In this document: positions 8,355 through 16,449 of the stretch, one piece after another
Layout of the letters: each line of letters starts with the position of its first letter
Numbering within the stretch: the stretch's first letter is position 1
Assembly: GCA_002366645.1 (NCBI GenBank)
Contig: DFBM01000090.1
Coordinates: 1 to 51,376 of the forward strand
Length of the DNA stretch: 51,376 nt
Reading direction: 5' to 3'
DNA from: Rhodobacterales bacterium UBA3080
Lineage (GTDB): Bacteria > Pseudomonadota > Alphaproteobacteria > Rhodobacterales > Rhodobacteraceae
Program-made: the position numbers and the translations under genes
Notes under the pieces: generated by a model
What the model was told of the DNA's origin: nothing
The model's database searches: none
Seen by the model: only the letters and a program-made list of their open reading frames with translations

Positions 8355-9045
8355 ATTTGAACCGCTTCCAGATGGCGTTTTCGCCCAGTTTCTCGACAAA
8401 GGCATCATGCGCCACCTTTTCCGCATCGGATAACCTTGGTGGCAACGGCTGGCGCCGTTGCGATGGCGACCAGTTCAATGCATCGCTTTTATCACCACCG
8501 TCGTTTGTCGAAACTACCGACAAAGTAAAATCTGGCTGGCGGCCGCCAATCAGCTCGAGATACACCTCGGCAAGTATCTCGGAATCAAGCAACGCGCCGT
8601 GAAGCTCCCGTTCGGTTTGAATCCCGAACCTGCGACAGAGCGCGTCCAGCGAGTTTTGCGCGCCCGGAAACTTTTTGCGCGCTATCGCCAACGTATCAAT
8701 CGCTTGTGCCCAAGGGAGTGATGGCCGTTCCACCCATTTCAGCTCTGCATTGATAAACTTCATATCAAAACTGGCATTGTGAATAACCAGCTTGGACTCC
8801 CCGACAAAGTCGAGAAACGTTTGTGCAATATCCGTGAATAGCGGCTTGTCGGACAGAAATTTTTCGCTCAACCCGTGTACCGCAAACGCGCCCTCAGGCA
8901 TATCGCGCTGCGGATTAATGTATTGGTGATACGTTTTGCCTGTTGGCATGTGGTTGAACAGCTCTACGCCGCCAATCTCGACAATCCGGTCGCCGGTGTT
9001 GGGGTCCAGACCAGTCGTCTCCGTATCCATTACGATTTCACGCAT
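8353..9045 (-). CDS. dnaQ: DNA polymerase III subunit epsilon (3'-5' proofreading exonuclease)
   Basis: A 230-residue DEDD-family exonuclease that removes misincorporated bases in the replicative polymerase core. The three exonuclease motifs are present: DTETTGLDP near the N-terminus (metal-binding Asp and Glu), HNASFDMKFIN, and HGALLDSEILAEVYLEL with the HxxxxD pattern. The C-terminal tail (WSPSQRRQPLPPRLSDAE and beyond) corresponds to the part that contacts the alpha subunit. The start overlaps the end of coaE by eight bases. It is the distal gene of the leftward operon that starts at ppsR next to the probable origin. Confidence 0.94.
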   Translation of the reverse strand: MREIVMDTETTGLDPNTGDRIVEIGGVELFNHMPTGKTYHQYINPQRDMPEGAFAVHGLSEKFLSDKPLFTDIAQTFLDFVGESKLVIHNASFDMKFINAELKWVERPSLPWAQAIDTLAIARKKFPGAQNSLDALCRRFGIQTERELHGALLDSEILAEVYLELIGGRQPDFTLSVVSTNDGGDKSDALNWSPSQRRQPLPPRLSDAEKVAHDAFVEKLGENAIWKRFK

Positions 9046-9643
9046 TGTGGTCTCCGGTTAGTCGTTCAATCAAAGACAATACATCGGCCCGAGCATGATC
9101 CATACCCTCGCTCGTATCAATAAGGAAGTCAGCGCGTTCACGCTTTTCGTTGTCGGGCATTTGCTTGGCAAGAATGGTGTCATAAACCTCTTCGGTCATC
9201 CCTTCCCGCTCCATAACGCGTTGTTTTTGGGTTGCTTTATCAGCTGTCACTACAAGAACCCCATCCAGCCACAAATTCGCAGAGGTTTCAAAAAGCAAAG
9301 GTATATCGCACACGATAAGTTTGGCGTCTTCACAAGTCTCGATGAACTCCAACCGGTCCTCAGCGACAATCGGATGCACTACTGCTTCGATCTTCTCCAG
9401 CAACCCTTCCGTATCCATAACAGCCTTGCGTAAAGCGCTACGGTCAACCGCGCCATCTCTGATGGCGGCGGGTGCGAGGACTTCAATGGCCCGAGCCCCC
9501 GCTCCTCCGGCCATATATAACCGATGAACCGTCGCATCAGCGTCCCACACCGGCACGCCTGCGTCGCGGAAAAACCCGGCGGTCGTTGTTTTGCCCATAC
9601 CGATGGAACCGGTTAAACCAAGAATGTACGGTCTTTCCATCAT
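9038..9643 (-). CDS. coaE: dephospho-CoA kinase
   Basis: A 201-residue P-loop kinase that phosphorylates the 3'-hydroxyl of dephospho-CoA, the last step of CoA synthesis. The Walker A loop is GLTGSIGMGKTT near the N-terminus. DADATVHRLY, the HPIVAEDRLEF block and DIPLLFET are standard CoaE signatures. Length matches the family. It overlaps aroE by four bases and dnaQ by eight, indicating translational coupling. Confidence 0.94.
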   Translation of the reverse strand: MMERPYILGLTGSIGMGKTTTAGFFRDAGVPVWDADATVHRLYMAGGAGARAIEVLAPAAIRDGAVDRSALRKAVMDTEGLLEKIEAVVHPIVAEDRLEFIETCEDAKLIVCDIPLLFETSANLWLDGVLVVTADKATQKQRVMEREGMTEEVYDTILAKQMPDNEKRERADFLIDTSEGMDHARADVLSLIERLTGDHNA

Positions 9644-10485
9644 GCGTTCAAAACCGCCTGTCTAAGTTCATCGTCAACTTCCGGAGTCCGTCCAAACCAG
9701 CTTTCAAACCCGGGAACCGCTTGATGCAAAAGCATTCCCAAGCCGTCAACGGTTTTAAGCCCCTGCTCCGCTGCTTTCGCCAAAAATGGTGTGATCAAAG
9801 GTGCGTAAACAATATCCGTCACCAAGGCGTCCTGATCTGCGGAGTCAAAATGCACCCGCAGCTCCGGTTGACCCTCCATTCCCAACGACGTCGTGTTTAC
9901 AATTGTCGCAGCGCCCTCCATGGCTTCGCTAACCTGATCCCATTCCACCACCTCGACTTTCGCGCCAAAATGGTTTGCCAGGTTCTCCGCACGTATTTTC
10001 GTCCGGTTAGCCAACCGCACCCTCGGAGCACCCTCATTTAGAAGCGCCCAAACAATTGCCCGGGCGGCACCGCCTGCCCCGATCACCAGCGCCGGTCTGC
10101 TTTCCGGAACCCAGTCCGGCGCATTTTGCCGCAAATTTTGAATAAATCCGTATCCATCCGTATTATCCGCACCAATGCTACCGTCTGCGTGAAAGTGTAT
10201 TGTGTTTGCCGCACCAATCAAAGCCGCGCGGTCCGTCACACTCTCTGCAAGTGTCAGAACTGTTTCCTTGTAGGGAATGGTGATGTTAACCCCTTTGAAC
10301 CCCTTTTTCGGCAATTTCCGAAGCGAGCTTTCAAACTTTTCGGGTGGGAATTCGAGCGCTACATATTCCCCGGACAATCCGTAGCGTTTCAACCAATGCC
10401 CATGCAATACCGGTGATTTACTATGCTTGATCGGATAACCAATAACACCCGCGCGCGGTATAATAACATTACTCATTCCAGACAA
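9640..10485 (-). CDS. aroE: shikimate dehydrogenase (NADP+)
   Basis: A 281-residue enzyme that reduces 3-dehydroshikimate in aromatic amino acid synthesis. The substrate site is seen in GYPIKHSKSPVLHGHWL (the SxS serines), the catalytic lysine in NITIPYKE, and the partner aspartate in GADNTDGYGF. The NADP loop is VIGAGGAARAIVWAL, followed by LANRTKIRAE. The first residues MSGMSNVI leave a second possible start (MSNVI). It overlaps maf by 13 bases and coaE by four. Confidence 0.94.
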   Translation of the reverse strand: MSGMSNVIIPRAGVIGYPIKHSKSPVLHGHWLKRYGLSGEYVALEFPPEKFESSLRKLPKKGFKGVNITIPYKETVLTLAESVTDRAALIGAANTIHFHADGSIGADNTDGYGFIQNLRQNAPDWVPESRPALVIGAGGAARAIVWALLNEGAPRVRLANRTKIRAENLANHFGAKVEVVEWDQVSEAMEGAATIVNTTSLGMEGQPELRVHFDSADQDALVTDIVYAPLITPFLAKAAEQGLKTVDGLGMLLHQAVPGFESWFGRTPEVDDELRQAVLNA

Positions 10486-11069
10486 ATTCCTCTTGTTCGC
10501 AAGAACCCCAGTATCTCCAACATAGGTAGTCCGAGAACCGAAAAATAGTCTCCCTGAACTCGTGTAAACAGCTGTGAACCCTCTGCCTCGAGTTTATAGG
10601 CGCCGACAGTGGTAAACAGATCTTCACCGTGTTTTTCCAGATAGCTTTCCAAAAATCTATCGCTAAAGGGTCGCATCATAAGTTGTGCGCGGCCGACATG
10701 CCGCCAAACCGGTGTACCATCCTCCATAATAACGGCTGCCGAAAGCAGTTCATGGGTTTGTCCGCGCAACTCTTTCAATTGTTGGCGTGCCGCATCTATC
10801 GTGTCTGGCTTGTCGTAAATTTCACCTTTATGAACAAGTACTTGGTCCGCACCAAGAACTAAAGCCAACGGATATTTCATAGCCACCCGCCTCGCCTTCA
10901 TTTCGGCAAGCGAGTCGGCTACGTCCCGCGCAGATGCTCCGTCAGACAGCAACGCTGCCTTTATCGCCCCCTCGTCAACGCGCGCCGGCATTACGTCCAG
11001 CGAAACGCCGGCGTTGCGCAACATTTCTGCGCGGATTTGCGAACCGGACGCCAAGATTAACTGTTTCAT
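10473..11069 (-). CDS. maf: Maf-family nucleoside triphosphate pyrophosphatase
   Basis: A 198-residue Maf protein. The family hydrolyses non-canonical or modified NTPs to NMPs and is linked to septum inhibition when overproduced. Characteristic blocks are LILASGSQIRAEML at the N-terminus, the VDEGAIKAAL segment, LVLGADQVLVHKGEIYDKP with the catalytic aspartate, and FTTVGAYKLEAEGSQLF. Whether it is a dTTP/UTP or m7GTP type cannot be decided reliably by eye. It lies between ppsR and aroE with overlaps on both sides. Confidence 0.92.
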   Translation of the reverse strand: MKQLILASGSQIRAEMLRNAGVSLDVMPARVDEGAIKAALLSDGASARDVADSLAEMKARRVAMKYPLALVLGADQVLVHKGEIYDKPDTIDAARQQLKELRGQTHELLSAAVIMEDGTPVWRHVGRAQLMMRPFSDRFLESYLEKHGEDLFTTVGAYKLEAEGSQLFTRVQGDYFSVLGLPMLEILGFLRTRGICLE

Positions 11070-11881
11070 ATTTTTCTCTTTGCAAGAATTCCCCGAACGG
11101 CCGCCGCTGTTTCTTCGATGGATCGGCGTGTGACGTCAATCACCGGAAGCCCGTGCTTCTCAAAGAACAACCTTGCGGAAGCCAGTTCGTTTTGAATGTC
11201 TTTCGCCTCAGCATAGGCGGTCAATTCTGGATTGCCCAGAATCTTCAGCCGATGCTGGCGGATTTGCGAAAGTCGGGTAGGGCTTGCGATAAGGCCGACG
11301 GCAGGAACACCTGCTTCGAGCGCTTCGATAAAGCTATCCGGAACCGGTTGATCCGGCACCAACGGCACATTCGCTGCACGGATACCTTGATACGCCAGAT
11401 ATATACAGGTCGGTGTCTTGGAGGTCCGACTAACGCCAACAAGAATAACTTCCGCCTGACGCAAGTATTCAGAACTCAAGCCGTCGTCATGCGAAATAGC
11501 GTAGTCGATCGCCGACACTCGCTCCAAATAGTCTTTGTCAACGGAATATTGCTTTCCGGGTTGACCTGTTGGTCGACTTCCATCAAGTTTTTCAAAGGCT
11601 TGCATGACTGGGTCTAGCAGCGAAATCGCTCGGTAACCTCCGGTTTTGCTCGCTATTTGTACCAAATTCGAGATTTCCGTGTTAACAGTTGTGTAAATCA
11701 CAAGGTCAACATCGCCAAAACCGGCGATCAAAGTTTTGGCGCGTTCAATACTGCGAACAAAAGGATGCAGTGTAATCGCGACCGGCATCTCAACGAACTG
11801 GCTGGCTACGGCTTCGGCAGCTGCAGTGACGGTTTCGCCCGTGGCATCTGACATCAATATGATTTTAAATGTCTTGGACAA
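11066..11881 (-). CDS. ppsR: pyruvate,phosphate dikinase / PEP synthase regulatory protein (DUF299)
   Basis: A 271-residue bifunctional ADP-dependent kinase/pyrophosphorylase of the DUF299 family, which switches PEP synthase or PPDK off and on by threonine phosphorylation. The start (KIILMSDATGETVTAAAEA) and the P-loop-like GVSRTSKTPTCIYLA are diagnostic, as is the C-terminal PVIDVTRRSIEETAAAV. It is the first gene of the leftward block ppsR-maf-aroE-coaE-dnaQ. Its position beside the hemE intergenic region matches the gene next to Cori in Caulobacter. Confidence 0.92.
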   Translation of the reverse strand: MSKTFKIILMSDATGETVTAAAEAVASQFVEMPVAITLHPFVRSIERAKTLIAGFGDVDLVIYTTVNTEISNLVQIASKTGGYRAISLLDPVMQAFEKLDGSRPTGQPGKQYSVDKDYLERVSAIDYAISHDDGLSSEYLRQAEVILVGVSRTSKTPTCIYLAYQGIRAANVPLVPDQPVPDSFIEALEAGVPAVGLIASPTRLSQIRQHRLKILGNPELTAYAEAKDIQNELASARLFFEKHGLPVIDVTRRSIEETAAAVRGILAKRKI

Positions 11882-11969
11882 AGATTTACTCCGGAAAAGT
11901 CTCTGTGGACAAATTGGTGGGTAACTTTAGGAAAACTCCAAGCCATCCACACGGGTTTTTTTCAAATAG

Positions 11970-11989
11970 CGTTTTACACCCGTTTTACA
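11970..11989 (+). repeat. tandem 9-mer direct repeat in the origin region
   Basis: CGTTTTACA occurs at 11970-11978 and 11981-11989, a spacing of 11 bases or about one helical turn. Such phased short repeats in origins can be binding sites for an initiator or regulator. It is not a DnaA box and I do not recognise it. Confidence 0.6.
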
Positions 11990-12034
11990 ATTTCACTCAC
12001 TTTTTTATCCCTGTTGACGCATTTTTCTAGGCTA

Positions 12035-12043
12035 TGTGGATAA
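12035..12043 (-). other. perfect-consensus DnaA box
   Basis: TGTGGATAA on the plus strand, that is TTATCCACA on the minus strand, identical to the high-affinity DnaA box. It lies near the centre of the ppsR-hemE intergenic region. Confidence 0.85.
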
Positions 12044-12176
12044 AATTATGGGATTTTTACCGGAACCTTTAAAAATAATGCAAAAAGGCGGTCATGTCGC
12101 TATGGATAACTCTGTGCAAAAGAACTTAATTGCGGTAATCCCCATAACTCACGCCATCTACTATCAACCAACACTT

Positions 12177-12201
12177 CTCTTAAATATATTATTATTAAGA
12201 G
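12177..12201 (+). promoter_or_regulatory. inverted repeat overlapping the hemE ribosome binding site
   Basis: CTCTTAA (12177-12183) pairs with TTAAGAG (12195-12201) around an AT-only 11-base loop. The right arm overlaps the GAGGGAG ribosome binding site (12199-12205) of hemE. It could be a protein operator or an RNA hairpin that masks the site. Function is inferred from position only. Confidence 0.4.
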
Positions 12202-12211
12202 GGAGAATAAA

Positions 12212-13249
12212 ATGACCGGTTCGACAAAGAAATCTCTACTCCGCGTTCTCGCTGGAGAAACACTGGAAACACCTCCTGTATGGATGATGCGCCAAGCAGG
12301 GCGATATCTACCCGAATATCGCGAATTGCGCGCGACCGCGGGTGGATTCCTGGATCTTTGTTATAATCCGGAGTTTGCAACCGAAGTGACAATGCAGCCG
12401 ATCAGACGGTATGGCTTTGATGCGGCGATCCTCTTTGCCGATATTTTGCTTTTACCCCAAGCATTAGGCATGGATCTTTGGTTTGAAACCGGAGAAGGAC
12501 CACGACTTAATCCGGTTACTTGTACCGAAGATCTTAAGAAGCTGAAGAGCAAAGAAGAGATTCACGAAGTTCTTGGGCCTGTTTACGAGACTGTTAAGCG
12601 TCTTTCGGGAGAATTACCTAAAGAAACGACCTTGATCGGTTTTGCTGGAGCTCCTTGGACGGTTGCGACCTATATGGTGGCAGGTCGTGGAACACCGGAT
12701 CAGGCACCAGCGCGGGAATGGATGTATCGTGATCCGGAAGGGTTTGGACAGCTCATCGATCTCGTAACGGAATCAACAATCGAATATCTGGCTAAACAAG
12801 TTGAGGCAGGCGCCGAAGTTATCAAGCTCTTTGACAGTTGGTCTGGCGCACTTGGCGGTTCCTGCTTTGAGGAATATGCCCTTAAACCCGCCATTCGAAT
12901 TGCGACAGAACTTAAATCCCGTTTCCCGGGTCTACCCATAATTGGCTTCCCGCGTGGAGCAGGGGGCGGATACATCAAATTCGCGGATGCTGGCGTGTTT
13001 GACGGTGTCGCGATTGATACATCTGTTCCGGCAGATTGGGCGCGAGATGTCTTGCAGCCAAAAGTTGCAGTTCAGGGTAACCTTGACCCGATGCTTTTGA
13101 TCACTGGCGGCGCGTCGCTCGAACGTGAAACAAAGCGTTTGGTGGAAATTCTTGGCAAAGGACCGTATATTTTCAACCTCGGGCATGGCATTACTCCACA
13201 AGGGGATCCCGCTAATGTCGAGAAAATGTTGAGATATATCAGAGGGTAA
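12212..13249 (+). CDS. hemE: uroporphyrinogen decarboxylase
   Basis: A 345-residue enzyme that converts uroporphyrinogen III to coproporphyrinogen III in haem and (bacterio)chlorophyll synthesis. The signature MRQAGRYLPEYR (26-37) carries the conserved arginines, FADILL holds the essential aspartate (D77), and GFAGAPWTVATYM and the late FNLGHGI are further family blocks. Length is normal. The GAGGGAG site precedes ATG 12212. It heads the rightward run hemE-hemJ-rho and borders the probable origin, as in other alphaproteobacteria. Confidence 0.95.
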   Translation: MTGSTKKSLLRVLAGETLETPPVWMMRQAGRYLPEYRELRATAGGFLDLCYNPEFATEVTMQPIRRYGFDAAILFADILLLPQALGMDLWFETGEGPRLNPVTCTEDLKKLKSKEEIHEVLGPVYETVKRLSGELPKETTLIGFAGAPWTVATYMVAGRGTPDQAPAREWMYRDPEGFGQLIDLVTESTIEYLAKQVEAGAEVIKLFDSWSGALGGSCFEEYALKPAIRIATELKSRFPGLPIIGFPRGAGGGYIKFADAGVFDGVAIDTSVPADWARDVLQPKVAVQGNLDPMLLITGGASLERETKRLVEILGKGPYIFNLGHGITPQGDPANVEKMLRYIRG

Positions 13250-13253
13250 ACCT

Positions 13254-13706
13254 ATGTCTGACTTTTTGACTTCGGCATATCCGTGGATTTTGTCTTTGCA
13301 TATCGTCTCGGTTATTTCCTGGATGGCAGGCATGTTCTATTTGCCGAGGTTGTTCGTTTATCACGTCGAAAAAGCTCCGGTAGGAAGTGAACAATCCGAA
13401 ATATTCAAAATCATGGAGCGAAAGCTTTTATGGGCGATTATCAATCCTGCAATGACAGCCACATGGATTTTTGGGCTTTGTCTGGTTTTTACCCCCGGGA
13501 TAATCGATTGGTCGACGATCTGGCCATGGATAAAAGGGGCCATGGTCATCACAATGTCCGGTTTTCACGGTTGGCTTTCTGCACGTCGTAAAGAGTTCGA
13601 GCGAGACGAAAACACACGAAGCGGGCGAACCTACCGACTGGCAAATGAAGTTCCGACCATATTGATGCTGGTCACCGTGTTTATGGTCATTCCAAAACCG
13701 TTTTAA
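13254..13706 (+). CDS. hemJ: protoporphyrinogen oxidase HemJ
   Basis: A 150-residue membrane protein with about four helices. The N-terminal helix carries a conserved histidine (LSLHIVSVISWMAGMFYLPRLFVYH, H16 in the full chain). The central block is WAIINPAMTATWIFGL and the C-terminal helix begins at RLANEVPTILMLV. HemJ oxidises protoporphyrinogen IX in proteobacteria that lack HemG or HemY, binding haem b. It begins five bases after the hemE stop, so both haem genes are co-transcribed. Confidence 0.93.
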   Translation: MSDFLTSAYPWILSLHIVSVISWMAGMFYLPRLFVYHVEKAPVGSEQSEIFKIMERKLLWAIINPAMTATWIFGLCLVFTPGIIDWSTIWPWIKGAMVITMSGFHGWLSARRKEFERDENTRSGRTYRLANEVPTILMLVTVFMVIPKPF

Positions 13707-13714
13707 TCACTATT

Positions 13715-13743
13715 TGACATTTGGCTGGAAATATCGCTATTTG
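13715..13743 (+). promoter_or_regulatory. candidate sigma-70-type promoter for rho
   Basis: A perfect TTGACA (13715-13720) is followed after 17 bases by CTATTT (13738-13743), a weak -10. It lies nine bases after the hemJ stop and leaves a leader of about 90 bases before rho. The leader contains a GGGCG/CGCCC hairpin around 13755-13772. Bacterial rho genes are often autoregulated through their leader. Confidence 0.45.
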
Positions 13744-13840
13744 GCGACAAGCACGGGCGGTTCTCGCCCAAGATGTGTGTTCCCCGATTGAATTGCATAA
13801 CAAGGCGATGGTCCTGTATGCGTAGAGCTATGGTAATTTT

Positions 13841-15112
13841 ATGACTATCGAAAAACTGTCACTGGCCGAACTTAAGGCCAAAACACCCGCCGATCTTTTG
13901 AAAATGGCGGAAGAACTGGAAATCGAAAACGCGTCGACTATGCGGAAAGGCGACATGATGTTCGCCATTCTCAAAGAGATGGCGGATGAAGGCGTTGAGA
14001 TTTCCGGCGATGGCGTGGTGGAAGTCCTGAAAGACGGTTTTGGCTTTTTGCGTTCACCTGCGGCGAACTATTTGGCTGGCCCGGAAGATATTTATGTGAG
14101 CCCCGAACAAATCCGCAAATTTTCTCTTCGGACTGGCGACACCGTTGACGGTGTAATCCGCGCGCCGGAAGAGGGGGAGAAGTACTTTGGTCTGGTCGAT
14201 GTTTCGCTTATTAATTTCGAAGACCCGGATAAAACCAAGCACAAGATCAACTTTGATAACCTGACTCCGCTCTACCCGGAAGAGCGGTTGAAGATGGAAA
14301 TCGAAGATCCGAGCATTAAGGATAAAACGGCACGCATTATCGATTTGGTTGCACCGATTGGTAAGGGCCAGCGCTCTTTGATTGTTGCGCCACCTAGAAC
14401 CGGTAAGACTATGATTTTGCAGAATATTGCACACTCGATCGAGAAAAATCATCCAGAGTGTTTCTTGATTGTGCTTCTGGTTGACGAGCGACCGGAAGAA
14501 GTTACCGATATGCAGCGTAGCGTGAAAGGCGAGGTTGTGGCCTCAACCTTTGATGAACCAGCAGCACGTCACGTGGCGGTAGCGGAAATGGTAATCGAGA
14601 AAGCCAAACGTCTGGTCGAGCACAAACGCGATGTTGTTATTTTGCTCGACTCCATCACCCGTCTCGGTCGCGCGTTCAATACCGTGGTGCCGTCATCGGG
14701 CAAGGTTTTAACTGGTGGTGTTGATGCCAACGCTTTACAACGGCCGAAACGGTTTTTCGGTGCGGCACGTAATATCGAGGAGGGTGGTTCGCTTACGATT
14801 ATCGCTACCGCTTTGATCGATACCGGTAGCCGTATGGACGAAGTTATCTTTGAGGAATTCAAAGGAACCGGTAACTCCGAAGTTGTCCTTGATCGCAAGA
14901 TTGCCGACAAACGCGTATTCCCGGCGATCGATATTCTCAAATCCGGCACGCGGAAAGAGGAGCTGTTGGTTGAACGCAGTGAGCTGACGAAAACCTTCCT
15001 GCTTCGCCGGATTCTGAACCCGATGGGCACTACCGATGCAGCGGAATTCCTGTTGGGCAAGATGAAACAAACAAAGACTAACTCCGAGTTCTTTGATTCT
15101 ATGAACAGCTAG
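13841..15112 (+). CDS. rho: transcription termination factor Rho
   Basis: A 423-residue hexameric RNA helicase that ends transcription at rho-dependent sites. Seen in order: the N-terminal helix domain (SLAELKAKTPADLLKMAEEL), the RNA-binding RNP1-like DGFGFLRSP (65-73), the Walker A loop PPRTGKT (184-190), Walker B DVVILLDSITRLGRA, and the Q/R-loop segment LTGGVDANALQRPKRFFGAA. Length matches the family. The start at ATG 13841 lacks a strong purine site. Downstream is mnmE. Confidence 0.97.
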   Translation: MTIEKLSLAELKAKTPADLLKMAEELEIENASTMRKGDMMFAILKEMADEGVEISGDGVVEVLKDGFGFLRSPAANYLAGPEDIYVSPEQIRKFSLRTGDTVDGVIRAPEEGEKYFGLVDVSLINFEDPDKTKHKINFDNLTPLYPEERLKMEIEDPSIKDKTARIIDLVAPIGKGQRSLIVAPPRTGKTMILQNIAHSIEKNHPECFLIVLLVDERPEEVTDMQRSVKGEVVASTFDEPAARHVAVAEMVIEKAKRLVEHKRDVVILLDSITRLGRAFNTVVPSSGKVLTGGVDANALQRPKRFFGAARNIEEGGSLTIIATALIDTGSRMDEVIFEEFKGTGNSEVVLDRKIADKRVFPAIDILKSGTRKEELLVERSELTKTFLLRRILNPMGTTDAAEFLLGKMKQTKTNSEFFDSMNS

Positions 15113-15148
15113 TAGAGTATTGCCCAACAATAACAATAGGTTAAAGCT

Positions 15149-16447
15149 ATGCATGACACGATTTTTGCATTGGCAACGGCGCGCGGGCGCGCGGGTGTTG
15201 CAGTCGTGCGAATCTCCGGTCCTATGGCCTGGGAAACTGCGTCGTCTTTACTGGATGATCTTCCCAATCCTAAACGTCCGGCGGTTCGGGTAATTCGATC
15301 GCAGGATGGTGAAGCGATAGATGAGGCCTTGGTCCTCGTTTTCGATCACGGCGCCAGTTTTACTGGCGAGCGAGTCGTCGAACTTCAACTGCATGGTTCG
15401 TCTGCTGTTATTGCGGCAGTTCTCAAGGAGCTTTCGGCTCTACCGAGTGTTCGCATGGCTGAAGCAGGCGAGTTTACGCGGCAGGCTTTGGAAAACGGGC
15501 GGTTGGATTTGGCGCAAGTCGAAGGGCTGGCCGATTTGATCGACGCCGAAACAGAAGCGCAGAGGCGTCAGGCATTAAAGGTTATGCGTGGGTCCTTGAG
15601 CGAAAAAGCGATGAAATGGCGCGAAGAGTTGATGCGCGCCGTAGCTTTGCTCGAAGTAACAATAGATTTCGCGGACGAAGAGGTTCCTGTTGACGTTACA
15701 CCGGAAGTGTTGAGTCTGATATCTTCGGCACGCGCGGAAATGCAGAAAGAAGCAGAGGGCGGACGGATATCCGAACAAATCCGTGATGGTTTCGAGGTTG
15801 CGATTGTTGGCCGACCAAACGTTGGAAAATCTACACTTTTGAATGCGTTATCAAAAAGAGAAGCAGCGATTACGTCGTCGGTAGCGGGAACCACACGAGA
15901 TGTTATCGAGGTTCGTATGGACTTGGATGGTTTGCCAATTACGCTACTTGATACGGCTGGGCTAAGAGAAACCTCTGACGAAATTGAAATTCTTGGGGTA
16001 GAGCGTGGCATGGCTAGAGCGACGGCTGCGGACTTGAGGGTGTTCTTGTTGGATTCCGAAGAGGTGGTTGAAGGTCTGGGCGTCGAAGTGCAGACAGGCG
16101 ACATCGTTGCTTATGGAAAAGCTGATCTGCAGACAGCAAGCGGTTTGGCGGTTTCTGGTTTGACCGGAGCAGGTGTTGATGAGCTGCTATCAATTCTGTC
16201 GTCGGAACTGGAAAATAGAGCATCAGGTGCTAGTTCTGCGGTTCGTGAAAGGCATCGTGTAGCGCTGTTGAGGGGTGTTGACGCGTTGAATAGAGCTGAG
16301 GAGCACTTGAATTCCGGCTCCGAGTGGTCTGAGTTTTCGGCCGAAGAAATGCGGCAAGCACTTCGCGCCCTTGATTCTTTGATAGGCAGAGTAGATGTAG
16401 AGAGCATACTTGGCGTAATTTTCTCAAGTTTCTGTATCGGAAAGTAG
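15149..16447 (+). CDS. mnmE: tRNA modification GTPase MnmE
   Basis: A 432-residue GTPase which with MnmG makes 5-carboxymethylaminomethyl-uridine at tRNA wobble position 34. The N-terminal folate-binding domain starts DTIFALATARGRAGVAVVR; the G domain P-loop is GRPNVGKST (221-229) with switch AGTTRDVIE and DTAGLRE; the C-terminus ends in the diagnostic FCIGK with its catalytic cysteine. The G4 motif reads YGKAD instead of NKxD. The stop is two bases before the first possible start of mnmG. Confidence 0.95.
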   Translation: MHDTIFALATARGRAGVAVVRISGPMAWETASSLLDDLPNPKRPAVRVIRSQDGEAIDEALVLVFDHGASFTGERVVELQLHGSSAVIAAVLKELSALPSVRMAEAGEFTRQALENGRLDLAQVEGLADLIDAETEAQRRQALKVMRGSLSEKAMKWREELMRAVALLEVTIDFADEEVPVDVTPEVLSLISSARAEMQKEAEGGRISEQIRDGFEVAIVGRPNVGKSTLLNALSKREAAITSSVAGTTRDVIEVRMDLDGLPITLLDTAGLRETSDEIEILGVERGMARATAADLRVFLLDSEEVVEGLGVEVQTGDIVAYGKADLQTASGLAVSGLTGAGVDELLSILSSELENRASGASSAVRERHRVALLRGVDALNRAEEHLNSGSEWSEFSAEEMRQALRALDSLIGRVDVESILGVIFSSFCIGK

Positions 16448-16449
16448 GA

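Larger units (their letters stand above)
11882..12211. other. probable chromosomal replication origin (oriC)
   Basis: A 330-base AT-rich intergenic region between divergent ppsR and hemE. In Caulobacter and several other alphaproteobacteria the origin is found in exactly this gap. DnaA-box candidates: a perfect TTATCCACA (minus strand, 12035-12043); TTTTGCACA (minus, 12113-12121), which fits the relaxed TTWTNCACA; single-mismatch boxes at 11904-11912 and 12101-12109; and a weaker one at 11943-11951. A tandem 9-mer lies at 11970-11989 and an AT-rich stretch around 12044-12100 could be the unwinding element. Genes on both sides point away, and parA-parB with parS sites lie within 4.3-8.6 kb. 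No TTAA-N7-TTAA CtrA site was seen. Confidence 0.8.

Noticed and set aside
12126..12140. CtrA-like TTAA motif in the origin region
   Set aside because: No second TTAA at the required seven-base spacing. The pair at 12180 and 12195 is spaced too widely.
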